NCBI RefSeq assembly: GCF_000416235.1
Contig: NZ_ATLO01000026.1
Coordinates: 1 to 64,000 of the forward strand
DNA from: Pseudomonas sp. CFII64
Lineage (GTDB): Bacteria > Pseudomonadota > Gammaproteobacteria > Pseudomonadales > Pseudomonadaceae
Length of the DNA: 64,000 nucleotides
Reading direction: 5' to 3'
Shown: piece after piece, positions 17,998 through 25,875 of the stretch
Layout: every line of letters starts with the position of its first letter
How positions within the stretch are numbered: the stretch's first letter is position 1
Notes under the pieces: generated by a model
What the model was told of the DNA's origin: nothing
Databases searched by the model: none
Seen by the model: the letters and a program-made list of their open reading frames with translations, nothing else
Position numbers and translations under genes: made by a program

Positions 17998-18798
17998 ATG
18001 AACAGCGAAGAGCAAACCCTGATCGATGGTCTTTTCTCGAAACTGAAAAGTGCCGAAACCGCTTCAGCCCCACGCGATGCGCAGGCCGAAGCCAGGATCA
18101 AGGAGCATCTCACCCAGCAGCCCGCGGCCCCTTATTACATGGCGCAGGCCATTCTGGTGCAGGAAGCGGCAGTCAATCAGTTGAACCTGCAGGTCAAGCA
18201 GCGCGACGAGCAGATTCAGCAGCTTCAGGCCGAGTTGCAGCAGGCCAAGGCGCAATCTTCAGCGGCACCGGCCCCCAGCGGAGGTGGCTTTTTGTCGAGC
18301 ATCTTTGGTGGTGGCAACTCCCAGCAGCCGCAGCAGCAGGCGCGGCCGAGCAACCCGTCGTCTTCGGGCGGCTGGCGCGATGGTCCGGCCAGCCCGCCGC
18401 CTGGCAACTTCCAGCAAGGTAATCCGCAACAAGGCAATTTCCAGCAAGGTAACTATGCCGCGCCGCAACAGCAGGCTCCGGCAGCACCGATGGGCAGCGG
18501 CTTTCTGGGCGGCGCCTTGAAAACAGCAGCCGGCGTGGCGGGCGGCGTGATGCTGGCCCAAGGCATCAGCAGCATGTTCGGTCATCACGAGCAGCCGCAG
18601 GAAGTGGTCGAAGTGATCAAGGAAGAGCCGGAACAAGTCGCCGATCATGGCAACAGCGACAACGGCAACAGTTGGGGCAACGATCAACAGCGCACCAGCG
18701 ACAACGACGTCAACGGCAACCAGGACAGCTACGCCGACAGCGGCTACGACGATGGCGGTGGCGATGACATGTTTGGCGATGATGATTCGTTTGTCTGA
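17998..18798 (+). CDS. DUF2076 protein with low-complexity middle and acidic tail
   Basis: 266 residues. The N-terminal 1-85 is the DUF2076 core (NSEEQTLIDGLFSKLKSAE; PYYMAQAILVQEAAVNQL) running into a coiled coil (KQRDEQIQQLQAELQQAKAQ). The middle is Ser/Gly/Gln/Pro rich, with a 15-bp tandem repeat encoding GN-F/P-QQ around 18399-18455. A Gly/Ala-rich hydrophobic segment (about 163-190) looks membrane-active. The tail is Asn/Asp rich and ends GDDDSFV. AGGTCGCC precedes the ATG. No enzymatic motif. Confidence 0.8.
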   Translation: MNSEEQTLIDGLFSKLKSAETASAPRDAQAEARIKEHLTQQPAAPYYMAQAILVQEAAVNQLNLQVKQRDEQIQQLQAELQQAKAQSSAAPAPSGGGFLSSIFGGGNSQQPQQQARPSNPSSSGGWRDGPASPPPGNFQQGNPQQGNFQQGNYAAPQQQAPAAPMGSGFLGGALKTAAGVAGGVMLAQGISSMFGHHEQPQEVVEVIKEEPEQVADHGNSDNGNSWGNDQQRTSDNDVNGNQDSYADSGYDDGGGDDMFGDDDSFV

Positions 18799-18810
18799 TT
18801 GAAGAGCTGT

Positions 18811-18902
18811 GAGGGGACTTGTCCCCGAAGGCGCCAGTGCAGGCGCTGAAGATAGTGCTCGGCAACATCGACGCCCTCCCGGCTAAAGCCGGTCCTACGG
18901 CT
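18811..18902. repeat. chimeric REP doublet: family A head, family B tail
   Basis: The left arm is family A (GGGGACTTGTCCCC core) followed by the usual A spacer (GCCAGTGCAGGCGCTGAAGA), but the right arm is family B (CCCGGCTAAAGCCGG then TCCTACGG). It lies 12 bp after the DUF2076 stop. Confidence 0.8.
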
Positions 18903-18963
18903 GACGCGAAACTGGCATACTGGGCGCCGATCCACTTCTGGATCGGCGTCATGAGGATTTCCG

Positions 18964-19443
18964 GTGAAGAAGATCGCAGTGTTCGCCGATGTACAGAACC
19001 TCTATTACACCGTTCGTCAGGCACATGGCTGCCATTTCAGTTACGCGGCGTTGTGGGCTGATATCAGCCAGCGCGGCGAAATCGTGCAGGCTTACGCCTA
19101 TGCCATCGACCGTGGCGACAGCAAACAGCAGCAATTTCAGCAGATCCTGCGCAACCTGGGTTTCATCGTAAAACTCAAGCCGTACATCCAGCGCAGCGAC
19201 GGCTCGGCCAAGGGCGACTGGGATGTGGGCATCACCATCGATATCATGGACATCGCCTCGCAAGTGGACGAAGTGGTGCTGGCGTCGGGTGATGGCGATT
19301 TCGATTTGCTGCTCGAACACATCATCAACAAGCATGGCGTCGAGGCGGTCGCTTACGGCGTACCCGGTTTGACCGCCAACTCGTTGATCCGCGCCGCCAC
19401 GCGCTATGTGCCGATCGAAGGTTCGCTGCTGCTGCGCAACTGA
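18964..19443 (+). CDS. NYN/LabA-like domain protein (putative ribonuclease)
   Basis: 159 residues, essentially a single NYN (PIN-like) domain. The acidic metal-binding positions are visible: D9 in VFADVQNLYY, the KGDWDVGITID segment, and SGDGDFDLL. Members of this family are RNA-cleaving or RNA-processing enzymes. GTG start at 18964 with AGGA about 8 bases upstream. A DEDDh exonuclease gene follows after 35 bp on the same strand, which suggests a two-gene nucleic-acid-processing unit. Confidence 0.82.
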   Translation: MKKIAVFADVQNLYYTVRQAHGCHFSYAALWADISQRGEIVQAYAYAIDRGDSKQQQFQQILRNLGFIVKLKPYIQRSDGSAKGDWDVGITIDIMDIASQVDEVVLASGDGDFDLLLEHIINKHGVEAVAYGVPGLTANSLIRAATRYVPIEGSLLLRN

Positions 19444-19478
19444 CGCAAACAGATTCACTTTTCAAAGGATTCAGGCAA

Positions 19479-20093
19479 GTGTTGGAACGCATCGCAGTCA
19501 TCGACTTTGAAACCACTGGCATTTCCCCCGGCCACGGCTGTCGGGCGACGGAAATCGCCGTGGTGATCATGGAACAGGGGCGTATCGTCGAGCGTTATCA
19601 GAGCCTGATGAACGCGGGTGTGCGCATTCCTTCGTTCATCGAGTCGCTGACCGGCATCAGCAACAGCATGATTCGTACAGCGCCCAGCGCCGAAAGAGTC
19701 ATGAACGATGTGGCGGATTTTGTCGGCATGACGCCATTGGTGGCGCATAACGCTTCATTCGACCAGAAGTTCTGGGATTACGAGCTGTCGCGCATCCAGC
19801 GTAACCGCGAACAAAGCTTCGCCTGCTCGATGCTGCTGGCCCGCCGCCTGATGCCCGGCGCGCCGAACCACAAGCTTGGCACACTGACCAGCTACGCGCG
19901 GTTGCCCAACACCGGCAAGGCTCACCGGGCCATGGCCGATGCGGAAATGGCCGCCAACCTCACCGCGCACCTGACCAACGAGCTGCGCCACACCCATGGC
20001 ATCGCCGGGATTTCTCATCAGTTGCTCTGCACCTTGCAGAAAGTCCCCGCCGCCAAGATCAGCGAAGCGCTCAAACGTCAGCGCGGATTCTGA
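19479..20093 (+). CDS. DnaQ-like 3'-5' exonuclease
   Basis: 204 residues of the DEDDh superfamily. ExoI DFETTG, ExoII HNASFDQKFWD, and ExoIII HRAMADAEMAANL, with the catalytic His and Asp, are all present. It is not the polymerase III epsilon subunit (the C-terminal polymerase-binding tail is missing) but a stand-alone homologue. GTG start with AAAGGA about 10 bases upstream. It follows the NYN-domain gene closely. Confidence 0.88.
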   Translation: MLERIAVIDFETTGISPGHGCRATEIAVVIMEQGRIVERYQSLMNAGVRIPSFIESLTGISNSMIRTAPSAERVMNDVADFVGMTPLVAHNASFDQKFWDYELSRIQRNREQSFACSMLLARRLMPGAPNHKLGTLTSYARLPNTGKAHRAMADAEMAANLTAHLTNELRHTHGIAGISHQLLCTLQKVPAAKISEALKRQRGF

Positions 20094-20220
20094 GTCGCTG
20101 AGTGAATTGCCGAATTCAGGTTGAAATTGGCCAGCAAGAAACGGGTTTTGCACAGTGGACAGCTTGTTTAAAACAGGTTTAACGCCTGCTTCCAAGATCA
20201 GCCTTTCTAAAGAGCTGGCT

Positions 20221-20228
20221 AATAACAA
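20221..20228 (+). promoter_or_regulatory. possible Hfq/Crc (CA) motif in the yedA leader
   Basis: AATAACAA fits the AANAANAA catabolite-activity motif recognised by Hfq/Crc in Pseudomonas. It lies 18 bases upstream of the yedA start, near the ribosome-binding region. A single short match, so only suggestive. Confidence 0.3.
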
Positions 20229-20246
20229 TTAACTTTCGAGTCTGAC

Positions 20247-21161
20247 ATGCCGAGTTCTCGTCGTTTTCCGTTGCTACTGATTGGTGCCTTTGCGGCTTTG
20301 TATCTGGTGTGGGGGTCAACCTATCTGGTGATCCGCATTGGCGTCGAATCCTGGCCACCGCTGATGATGGCCGGGATTCGCTTCCTGATCGCCGGCTGCC
20401 TGATGTATGCCTTCCTGCGCTATCGCGGCGCGCCGGCTCCAACTTTTGCGCAATGGAAGGCGTCGGCTGCAATCGGCTTCCTGTTGTTGGCGTGTGGCAA
20501 CGGCGGGGTGACGTTGGCGGAGCATGCGGGCATCGCCTCGGGTATTGCCGCGCTGGCGATTGCCACCATGCCACTGTTTACCCTGTTGTTCGGCCTGTTC
20601 TGGGGCAATCGCACCACGCGCCTGGAGTGGGCGGGGATCATTCTGGGGCTGATCGGCATCGGCCTGCTGAACCTGGGTTCGAACCTGCAAGCCAGTCCTT
20701 ATGGCGCTGCACTGGTGATTTTCGCCGCAGCGGCCTGGGCCTTCGGCTCGGTGTGGAGCAAACATCTGCCATTGCCCGAAGGCCCGATGGCCAGTGGCGC
20801 GGAAATGATTACCGCTGGCGTCATGCTGCTGATCGCCAGTGCCATCAGTGGCGAGCATCTGGACCATATGCCCAGCGCAGCGGGTTGGGGCGCCCTGGCG
20901 TACCTGATTGTGTTCGGCTCCATCGTGGCGTTCAGTGCCTACATGTACCTGCTGAAAAATGTCCGGCCCGCCGCCGCCACCAGTTATGCCTACGTCAATC
21001 CGGCGGTGGCGGTGTTGCTGGGTATCCTGTTCGCGGGCGAAACCATCGGTCCGGAAGAATGCCTGGCGATGGCGGTGATTATCAGCGCCGTGGTGCTGAT
21101 CGGCCTGCCGCAATGGCGAAAGCCGCAGCCGGAACAGGCCGGATCGGTGAGGACAGGGTAA
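20247..21161 (+). CDS. yedA: EamA-family (DMT) exporter, YedA type
   Basis: 304 residues with ten membrane helices in two EamA repeats. The signature WGSTYLVIRIGVESWPP opens repeat one; GSVWSKHLPLP and SYAYVNPAVAVLLGILF lie in repeat two. The family exports amino acids and drug-like compounds; E. coli YedA is a close architectural match. Monocistronic by position: 153 bp from the exonuclease gene and ahead of the helicase gene, 39 bp before the start chosen for it. Confidence 0.88.
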   Translation: MPSSRRFPLLLIGAFAALYLVWGSTYLVIRIGVESWPPLMMAGIRFLIAGCLMYAFLRYRGAPAPTFAQWKASAAIGFLLLACGNGGVTLAEHAGIASGIAALAIATMPLFTLLFGLFWGNRTTRLEWAGIILGLIGIGLLNLGSNLQASPYGAALVIFAAAAWAFGSVWSKHLPLPEGPMASGAEMITAGVMLLIASAISGEHLDHMPSAAGWGALAYLIVFGSIVAFSAYMYLLKNVRPAAATSYAYVNPAVAVLLGILFAGETIGPEECLAMAVIISAVVLIGLPQWRKPQPEQAGSVRTG

Positions 21162-21200
21162 ACTCCGCGTCTTGCGTTGAATTTCCCTATGGTATTACCG

Positions 21201-22535
21201 ATGACATTTGCCACTCTTGGCCTGATCGAACCCCTGCTGCGCGCCCTTGAAACGCTCGGTTACCAGACGCCGACGCCTGTGCAGACCCAGGCGATCCCGC
21301 CGGTTCTGGCCGGGCGTGACTTGATGGCCGCTGCCCAGACCGGCACCGGCAAGACCGCCGGTTTTGCCTTGCCGCTGCTGCAACGATTGACCCTGGAAGG
21401 CCCGAAAGTGGCCGCCAACTCGATCCGTGCCCTGGTCCTGGTGCCGACCCGCGAGCTGGCCGAACAGGTCCACGAGAGCATTCGTCAATACGCTGAACAC
21501 CTGCCGCTAAGCACTTACGCGGTCTATGGCGGCGTGAGCATCAACCCGCAGATGATGAAGCTGCGCAAAGGCGTGGATGTCCTCGTCGCAACGCCGGGTC
21601 GTCTGCTGGATCTGCATCGCCAGAACGCATTGAAGTTCTCGCAACTGCAAACCCTGATCCTCGATGAAGCCGACCGCATGCTGGACCTGGGCTTCTCGGA
21701 AGAGCTGCGCAGTATTTATGCCGCGCTGCCTAAACGCCGCCAGACCTTGCTGTTCTCGGCGACGTTTTCCGACGCGATTCGTCAGTTGGCGGCGCAAATG
21801 CTCGACGATCCACTGACCATTGAAGTCAGCCCGCGCAACGTGGCCGCCAGTTCGGTCAAGCAATGGGTGGTGACGGTCGACAAGAAGCGCAAGCCGGAAC
21901 TGTTCATCCATCTGCTGAAAAAACTGCATTGGTCGCAAGTGCTGGTGTTCGCCAAGACTCGGGTTGGCGTCGACCAACTGGTCGAGCGTCTGCAAGGTCT
22001 GGGCTTCAACGCCGACGGCATTCATGGCGACAAGCCACAAGCTACCCGGCAGCGGGCGCTGGATCGCTTCAAGGCCAGCGAAGTGCAGATTCTGGTGGCG
22101 ACTGACGTTGCCGCGCGCGGTCTGGATATCGATGATCTGCCAACGGTGGTCAACTTTGACCTGCCGATCGTGGCCGAGGATTACATCCACCGCATCGGTC
22201 GCACCGGCCGTGCGGGCCTGACCGGCGAAGCGATTTCCCTGGTGTGCGCGGACGAAGTCGAACTGTTGTCGGCTATCGAAACCCTGACGCGGCAGACCTT
22301 GCGTCGCGAGGAAGAGCCGGACTTCACGCCTGAGCATCGGGTGCCGACAACCGATTCCACCGGGCAGATTCTGAAGAAACCCAAGAAAGCGAAAAAACCG
22401 AAGATCTCCGGCGGCGGTAAACGCAACCTGGGCAAATGGGTCGACAGCGGCGACACAGCGCCTGATCCAGTGGCGGTCAAGCCGGTGCGTAAAGTGCCCG
22501 TATTCAATACCGGACCGCGCAAGAAGAAGCCTTGA
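21201..22535 (+). CDS. DEAD-box ATP-dependent RNA helicase, RhlE-like
   Basis: 444 residues from the ATG at 21201 (MTFATLGLIEPLLRALETLGY). Q motif TPVQTQAIP, Walker A AQTGTGKT (K51), DEAD at 155-158, SAT, and HRIGRTGRAG are all present. The C terminus is a basic linker (KKPKKAKKPKI) and a short extension ending GPRKKKP, as in RhlE-type helicases involved in RNA turnover or ribosome assembly. Upstream in-frame starts at 21177 (TTG) and 21189 (ATG) exist; none has a clear ribosome site, so the choice rests on family alignment. Confidence 0.9.
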   Translation: MTFATLGLIEPLLRALETLGYQTPTPVQTQAIPPVLAGRDLMAAAQTGTGKTAGFALPLLQRLTLEGPKVAANSIRALVLVPTRELAEQVHESIRQYAEHLPLSTYAVYGGVSINPQMMKLRKGVDVLVATPGRLLDLHRQNALKFSQLQTLILDEADRMLDLGFSEELRSIYAALPKRRQTLLFSATFSDAIRQLAAQMLDDPLTIEVSPRNVAASSVKQWVVTVDKKRKPELFIHLLKKLHWSQVLVFAKTRVGVDQLVERLQGLGFNADGIHGDKPQATRQRALDRFKASEVQILVATDVAARGLDIDDLPTVVNFDLPIVAEDYIHRIGRTGRAGLTGEAISLVCADEVELLSAIETLTRQTLRREEEPDFTPEHRVPTTDSTGQILKKPKKAKKPKISGGGKRNLGKWVDSGDTAPDPVAVKPVRKVPVFNTGPRKKKP

Positions 22536-22555
22536 TCGAGGCCTCGGCGTAATCC

Positions 22556-22609
22556 CGTAGGACCGGCTTTAGCCGGGAGGGCGTGCTCCCGGCTAAAGCC
22601 GGTCCTACG
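22556..22609. repeat. perfect REP doublet, family B
   Basis: A 24-bp perfect inverted repeat, 22556-22579 against 22586-22609, around the 6-base loop GGCGTG; each arm is CGTAGGACCGG-CTTTA-GCCGGGAG or its complement. It sits between the convergent helicase and flavoprotein genes and would form a strong hairpin in either transcript. Confidence 0.95.
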
Positions 22610-22635
22610 CACAGTTTGTACGGGTTTTACGTCAT

Positions 22636-23871
22636 TTATCTGCGCAACCACTCCACCATCCCCAACCCCGCTGCACGGCCGCTGGCGAAACAGGCGGTCA
22701 GCAGATAGCCGCCGGTGGGTGCTTCCCAGTCGAGCATCTCGCCTGCGCAGAACACGCCGGGCAATGGCTTGAGCATCAGGCGTTCGTCCATGGCTTCGAA
22801 AGTCACGCCGCCTGCGGTGCTGATCGCTTCGTCCAACGGTCGCGGCTTGAGCAGCTTCAGCGGCAGGGCTATAAGTGCCTTGCTCAACTGGGCGGGATTA
22901 TCGAATGCCTCTTTCGCGGCCAGCTCCCGAAGCAGCGCCGCCTTGACCCCGTCAATCCCCAACTGACTGTGCAGGTGCTTGGACATCGAACGCGAACCAC
23001 GCGGCTTGGCGAGCAGCTTTTCAATGGTCGATGCGGTTTTGCCAGGCAGCAAGTCGAGATAAACCGTTGCTGCCCCGCGCTGATTGATCAGCTCGCGAAT
23101 CTGCGCCGACAACGCGTAGACCAGGCTGCCTTCGACGCCGGTTTCGGTGAGCACGCATTCGCCCAGGCGCGCGGCCTGACCGGGCAGGCCCATGGCGATG
23201 TTCTTCAGCGGCGCGCCAGCAAATTTGCTGCGCAGCAATTCGCTCCAGTCGGCTGTTTCGAAGCCGCAGTTGGCGGCTTGCAGCGGCGCGACGTCTACCC
23301 CGCGTTGTTCCAGCCACGGCAGCCACGCGCCGTCGGAACCCAGGCGCGCCCAACTCGCGCCGCCCAGCGCCAGCAGCACGGCATCCGGATTGATCGAGGT
23401 TTCGCCGTCAGCATTGGCGATACGCAAATGACCTTGCGCGTCCCAGCCCAGCCAGCGATGTCGGGTGTGAACTGCCACGCCGGCCTCGCGCAAACGCTTG
23501 AGCCAGGCGCGCAGCAAGGGCGCGGCTTTCATGTCGGTGGGGAAAACCCGGCCGGTGCTGCCCACAAACGTCTCGATGCCCAATCCGTGAATCCACTCGC
23601 ACAATTGCTCTGCACCGAAGCTGCGCAGCATCGGCGCGATCTGCGGCGCACGTTCGGCGTAGCGCGACAAAAACGCCGGGTAAGGTTCCGAATGAGTGAT
23701 GTTCATGCCGCCGACACCGGCCAGCAGAAACTTGCGGCCCACCGAAGGCATGGCGTCGTACAGATCGACCTTGATTCCCGCCTGACTCAACACCTCGGCG
23801 GCCATCAACCCCGCAGGGCCGCCACCGATAATGGCGACTGAGGGTTGGGATTTGCTGGCGGGGCTGGTCAT
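22636..23871 (-). CDS. TIGR03862-type flavoprotein (HI0933/YhiN-like oxidoreductase)
   Basis: 411 residues. N-terminal Rossmann motif IIGGGPAGLMAAEVLSQAG, then the family signatures VGRKFLLAGVGGMNITHS and STGRVFPTDMKAAPLL. The C terminus is AGGVTFEAMDERLMLKPLPG, FCAGEMLDWEAPTGGYLL, with a second FAD-contact motif. The substrate of this family is unknown to me. Monocistronic, flanked by REP elements on both sides. Confidence 0.88.
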   Translation of the reverse strand: MTSPASKSQPSVAIIGGGPAGLMAAEVLSQAGIKVDLYDAMPSVGRKFLLAGVGGMNITHSEPYPAFLSRYAERAPQIAPMLRSFGAEQLCEWIHGLGIETFVGSTGRVFPTDMKAAPLLRAWLKRLREAGVAVHTRHRWLGWDAQGHLRIANADGETSINPDAVLLALGGASWARLGSDGAWLPWLEQRGVDVAPLQAANCGFETADWSELLRSKFAGAPLKNIAMGLPGQAARLGECVLTETGVEGSLVYALSAQIRELINQRGAATVYLDLLPGKTASTIEKLLAKPRGSRSMSKHLHSQLGIDGVKAALLRELAAKEAFDNPAQLSKALIALPLKLLKPRPLDEAISTAGGVTFEAMDERLMLKPLPGVFCAGEMLDWEAPTGGYLLTACFASGRAAGLGMVEWLRR

Positions 23872-23886
23872 GGCGGATTTGGCATC

Positions 23887-24143
23887 TCGGTAGGAGGGGA
23901 CTTGTCCCCGATGGCGTCGGATTGACCGGCATCATACAGCCTGGTCCAGCCTCATATCTGCGTCAGCCTCTTTCCCGGACAAGTCCGGTCCTGCCGACCC
24001 TGCACAACCGGTAGGAGGGGACTCGTCCCCGAAGACGCCAGTGCAAGCGCTGGAGATCTTCCTCGGTAGGCCCGTCGTTTTCCCGGACAAGTCCGGTCCT
24101 GCCGAGCCATACACAATCCGGTAGGAGGGGACTTGTCCCCGAA
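23887..24143. repeat. REP cluster, family A (five arms)
   Basis: Alternating head arms (GGGGACTTGTCCCC type at about 23896, 24014 and 24126) and tail arms (CCCGGACAAGTCCGG at about 23974 and 24081), with spacers of the GCCAGTGCAAGCGCTGGAGA type. It occupies almost all of the 302-bp gap between the flavoprotein and HDAC-like genes, and no gene is visible there. Confidence 0.85.
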
Positions 24144-24173
24144 TGCAGTGTCGAAAGTCCTGTGTCATGTTGC

Positions 24174-25091
24174 TTACAACCCCTCCGAAACCCAGACCTT
24201 CTGCGCGCTGTGATGCAAAATCCCGTGTCGTCGCGCCAGTGCCTGGCGATCCTTGCTGTAGCCGCCGCCGATCACGCCCATGACTGGAATATCCCGGTGC
24301 AGGCAGTGGCGCAACACCGCTTCGTCTCGTGCAGCCACTCCGGCGTCGGTCAGTTTCAGGTAGCCGAGGGCGTCGTCCTGATGGACATCGACACCCGCGT
24401 CATACAACACCAGATCCGGCTTATAGAAGGGCAGCAGGTAGTTGAGCGCATCATCGACGACGTTCAGGTATTCCTCATCACCCGTGCCCATGGCCAGCGG
24501 GATGTCCCAGTCGCTGTGGGCCTTGCGGGCCGGGAAGTTCTTTTCGCAATGCAGCGAGACGGTGATGGCGTCTTCGGTGTCGGCGAGAATCCGCGCGGTG
24601 CCGTCGCCCTGATGCACGTCGCAATCGAAAATCAGCACCTTGCTCACGCGGCCGCTTTGCAGCAGGTATTGGCTGATCACCGCCAGGTCATTAAAGATGC
24701 AAAATCCGGCGGGATAATCGTAGTGTGCGTGATGGGTGCCGCCTGCCAGATGACAGGCGAGGCCATGTTCGAGGGCCTTTTCGGCAGTCAGCAGCGAGCC
24801 GCCGACCGCGCGCACAGTACGCCGGGCGAGGGCTTCGCTCCACGGCAGGCCGAGGCGGCGCTGGTCTTCCCGGGACAGATCACCTTCCATATAGCGGCGA
24901 ATGTAGGACGGATCATGGGCCAGGGCCAGAATCTCGTTCGGGCACAATTCCGGGCGCAACAGTTGCGCATCGGTCGTCAGGCCGCTGTCGATCAAGTGAT
25001 CGCGCAGCAGACGGAACTTGTCCATGGGGAAGCGATGGTCAGCCGGGAAGTCCGGGCTGTAATCCTCGTGATAGATGAGCGGCAGGGACAT
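24174..25091 (-). CDS. histone-deacetylase-like amidohydrolase
   Basis: 305 residues of the HDAC/AcuC/APAH superfamily. The charge-relay His pair is in GGTHHAHYD, the zinc ligands are the Asp and His of IFDCDVHQGDG and the Asp of YDAGVDVHQDD, and the transition-state Tyr is in GVIGGGYSKD, so the enzyme should be active. Substrates in bacteria include acetyl-lysine, acetylpolyamines and other acylamides; this one cannot be assigned. Divergent from a GNAT acetyltransferase gene across 131 bp. Confidence 0.88.
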   Translation of the reverse strand: MSLPLIYHEDYSPDFPADHRFPMDKFRLLRDHLIDSGLTTDAQLLRPELCPNEILALAHDPSYIRRYMEGDLSREDQRRLGLPWSEALARRTVRAVGGSLLTAEKALEHGLACHLAGGTHHAHYDYPAGFCIFNDLAVISQYLLQSGRVSKVLIFDCDVHQGDGTARILADTEDAITVSLHCEKNFPARKAHSDWDIPLAMGTGDEEYLNVVDDALNYLLPFYKPDLVLYDAGVDVHQDDALGYLKLTDAGVAARDEAVLRHCLHRDIPVMGVIGGGYSKDRQALARRHGILHHSAQKVWVSEGL

Positions 25092-25222
25092 TTTGCGTCC
25101 GTTGAGAGGTCGAAGCCGGATAGTGCCAGCATTGCTCGTGTCCGCCCAGCGTTGCGGTTGATCGAGCGCAACACAGGCCGACTATCCACCGACCGTTCAG
25201 ACAGCCTGTCCAGGAGTAAACG

Positions 25223-25792
25223 ATGGAGCCGATACTCAAGCTCGAGAGCGCGCGCTTGTTGATGCGCCAGTGGCGAGATGACGATTTGCCAGCATTTGCC
25301 GCCCTGTGCGCCGATCCGCAGGTGATGCGCTACTTTCCTGCGCCGCTGACTCGCCTGGAAAGCGCGGCGTTGATCGGGCGCGTGCGTGGGCATTTTGCCG
25401 AGCTTGGTTTCGGAATGTGGGCGCTGGAGCGCAAGGACAGCGGTGAGTTCATTGGTTTTACCGGCCTCTGCGTGGTGGGGTTCGATGCGCATTTCACCCC
25501 GGCGGTGGAGATCGGCTGGCGCCTGGCTCGCGAGCATTGGGGTTTCGGTTACGCCAGTGAAGCGGCCTGGACCGCTCTGGGCTGCGGGTTCGAGCGCCTG
25601 GGGCTGGAGCAGATCGTGTCGTTTACCGCCGTCAGCAACCTGCCGTCGCAGAAAGTCATGCAGGCCATCGGCATGCTCAGCGATCCGACGGAAAACTTCG
25701 AGCACCCGAAACTTCCGACAGGGCATCCCCTCAGGCCCCATGTGCTGTATCGAATCAATCGCCAACAATGGCTGAAAACCCTGCAAGCTTGA
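25223..25792 (+). CDS. GNAT-family N-acetyltransferase (RimJ/RimL-like)
   Basis: 189 residues of the Acetyltransf_3 type. N-terminal LESARLLMRQWRDDDLPAFA, central EIGWRLAREHWGFGYASEA (the acetyl-CoA pyrophosphate-binding region), and FTAVSNLPSQKVMQAIGM at the C terminus. The acceptor is unknown. The start is ATG with AGGAG 8 bases upstream. It is divergent from the HDAC-like gene and 83 bp ahead of tesB. Confidence 0.88.
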   Translation: MEPILKLESARLLMRQWRDDDLPAFAALCADPQVMRYFPAPLTRLESAALIGRVRGHFAELGFGMWALERKDSGEFIGFTGLCVVGFDAHFTPAVEIGWRLAREHWGFGYASEAAWTALGCGFERLGLEQIVSFTAVSNLPSQKVMQAIGMLSDPTENFEHPKLPTGHPLRPHVLYRINRQQWLKTLQA

Positions 25793-25875
25793 CCGGGAAT
25801 GCCTGGTTTATTTCTGTATCATTTCAACTTTGTCGCGCCGCAAAGGGCGACCAGGTTTCGGGTGAGGAATGATGC

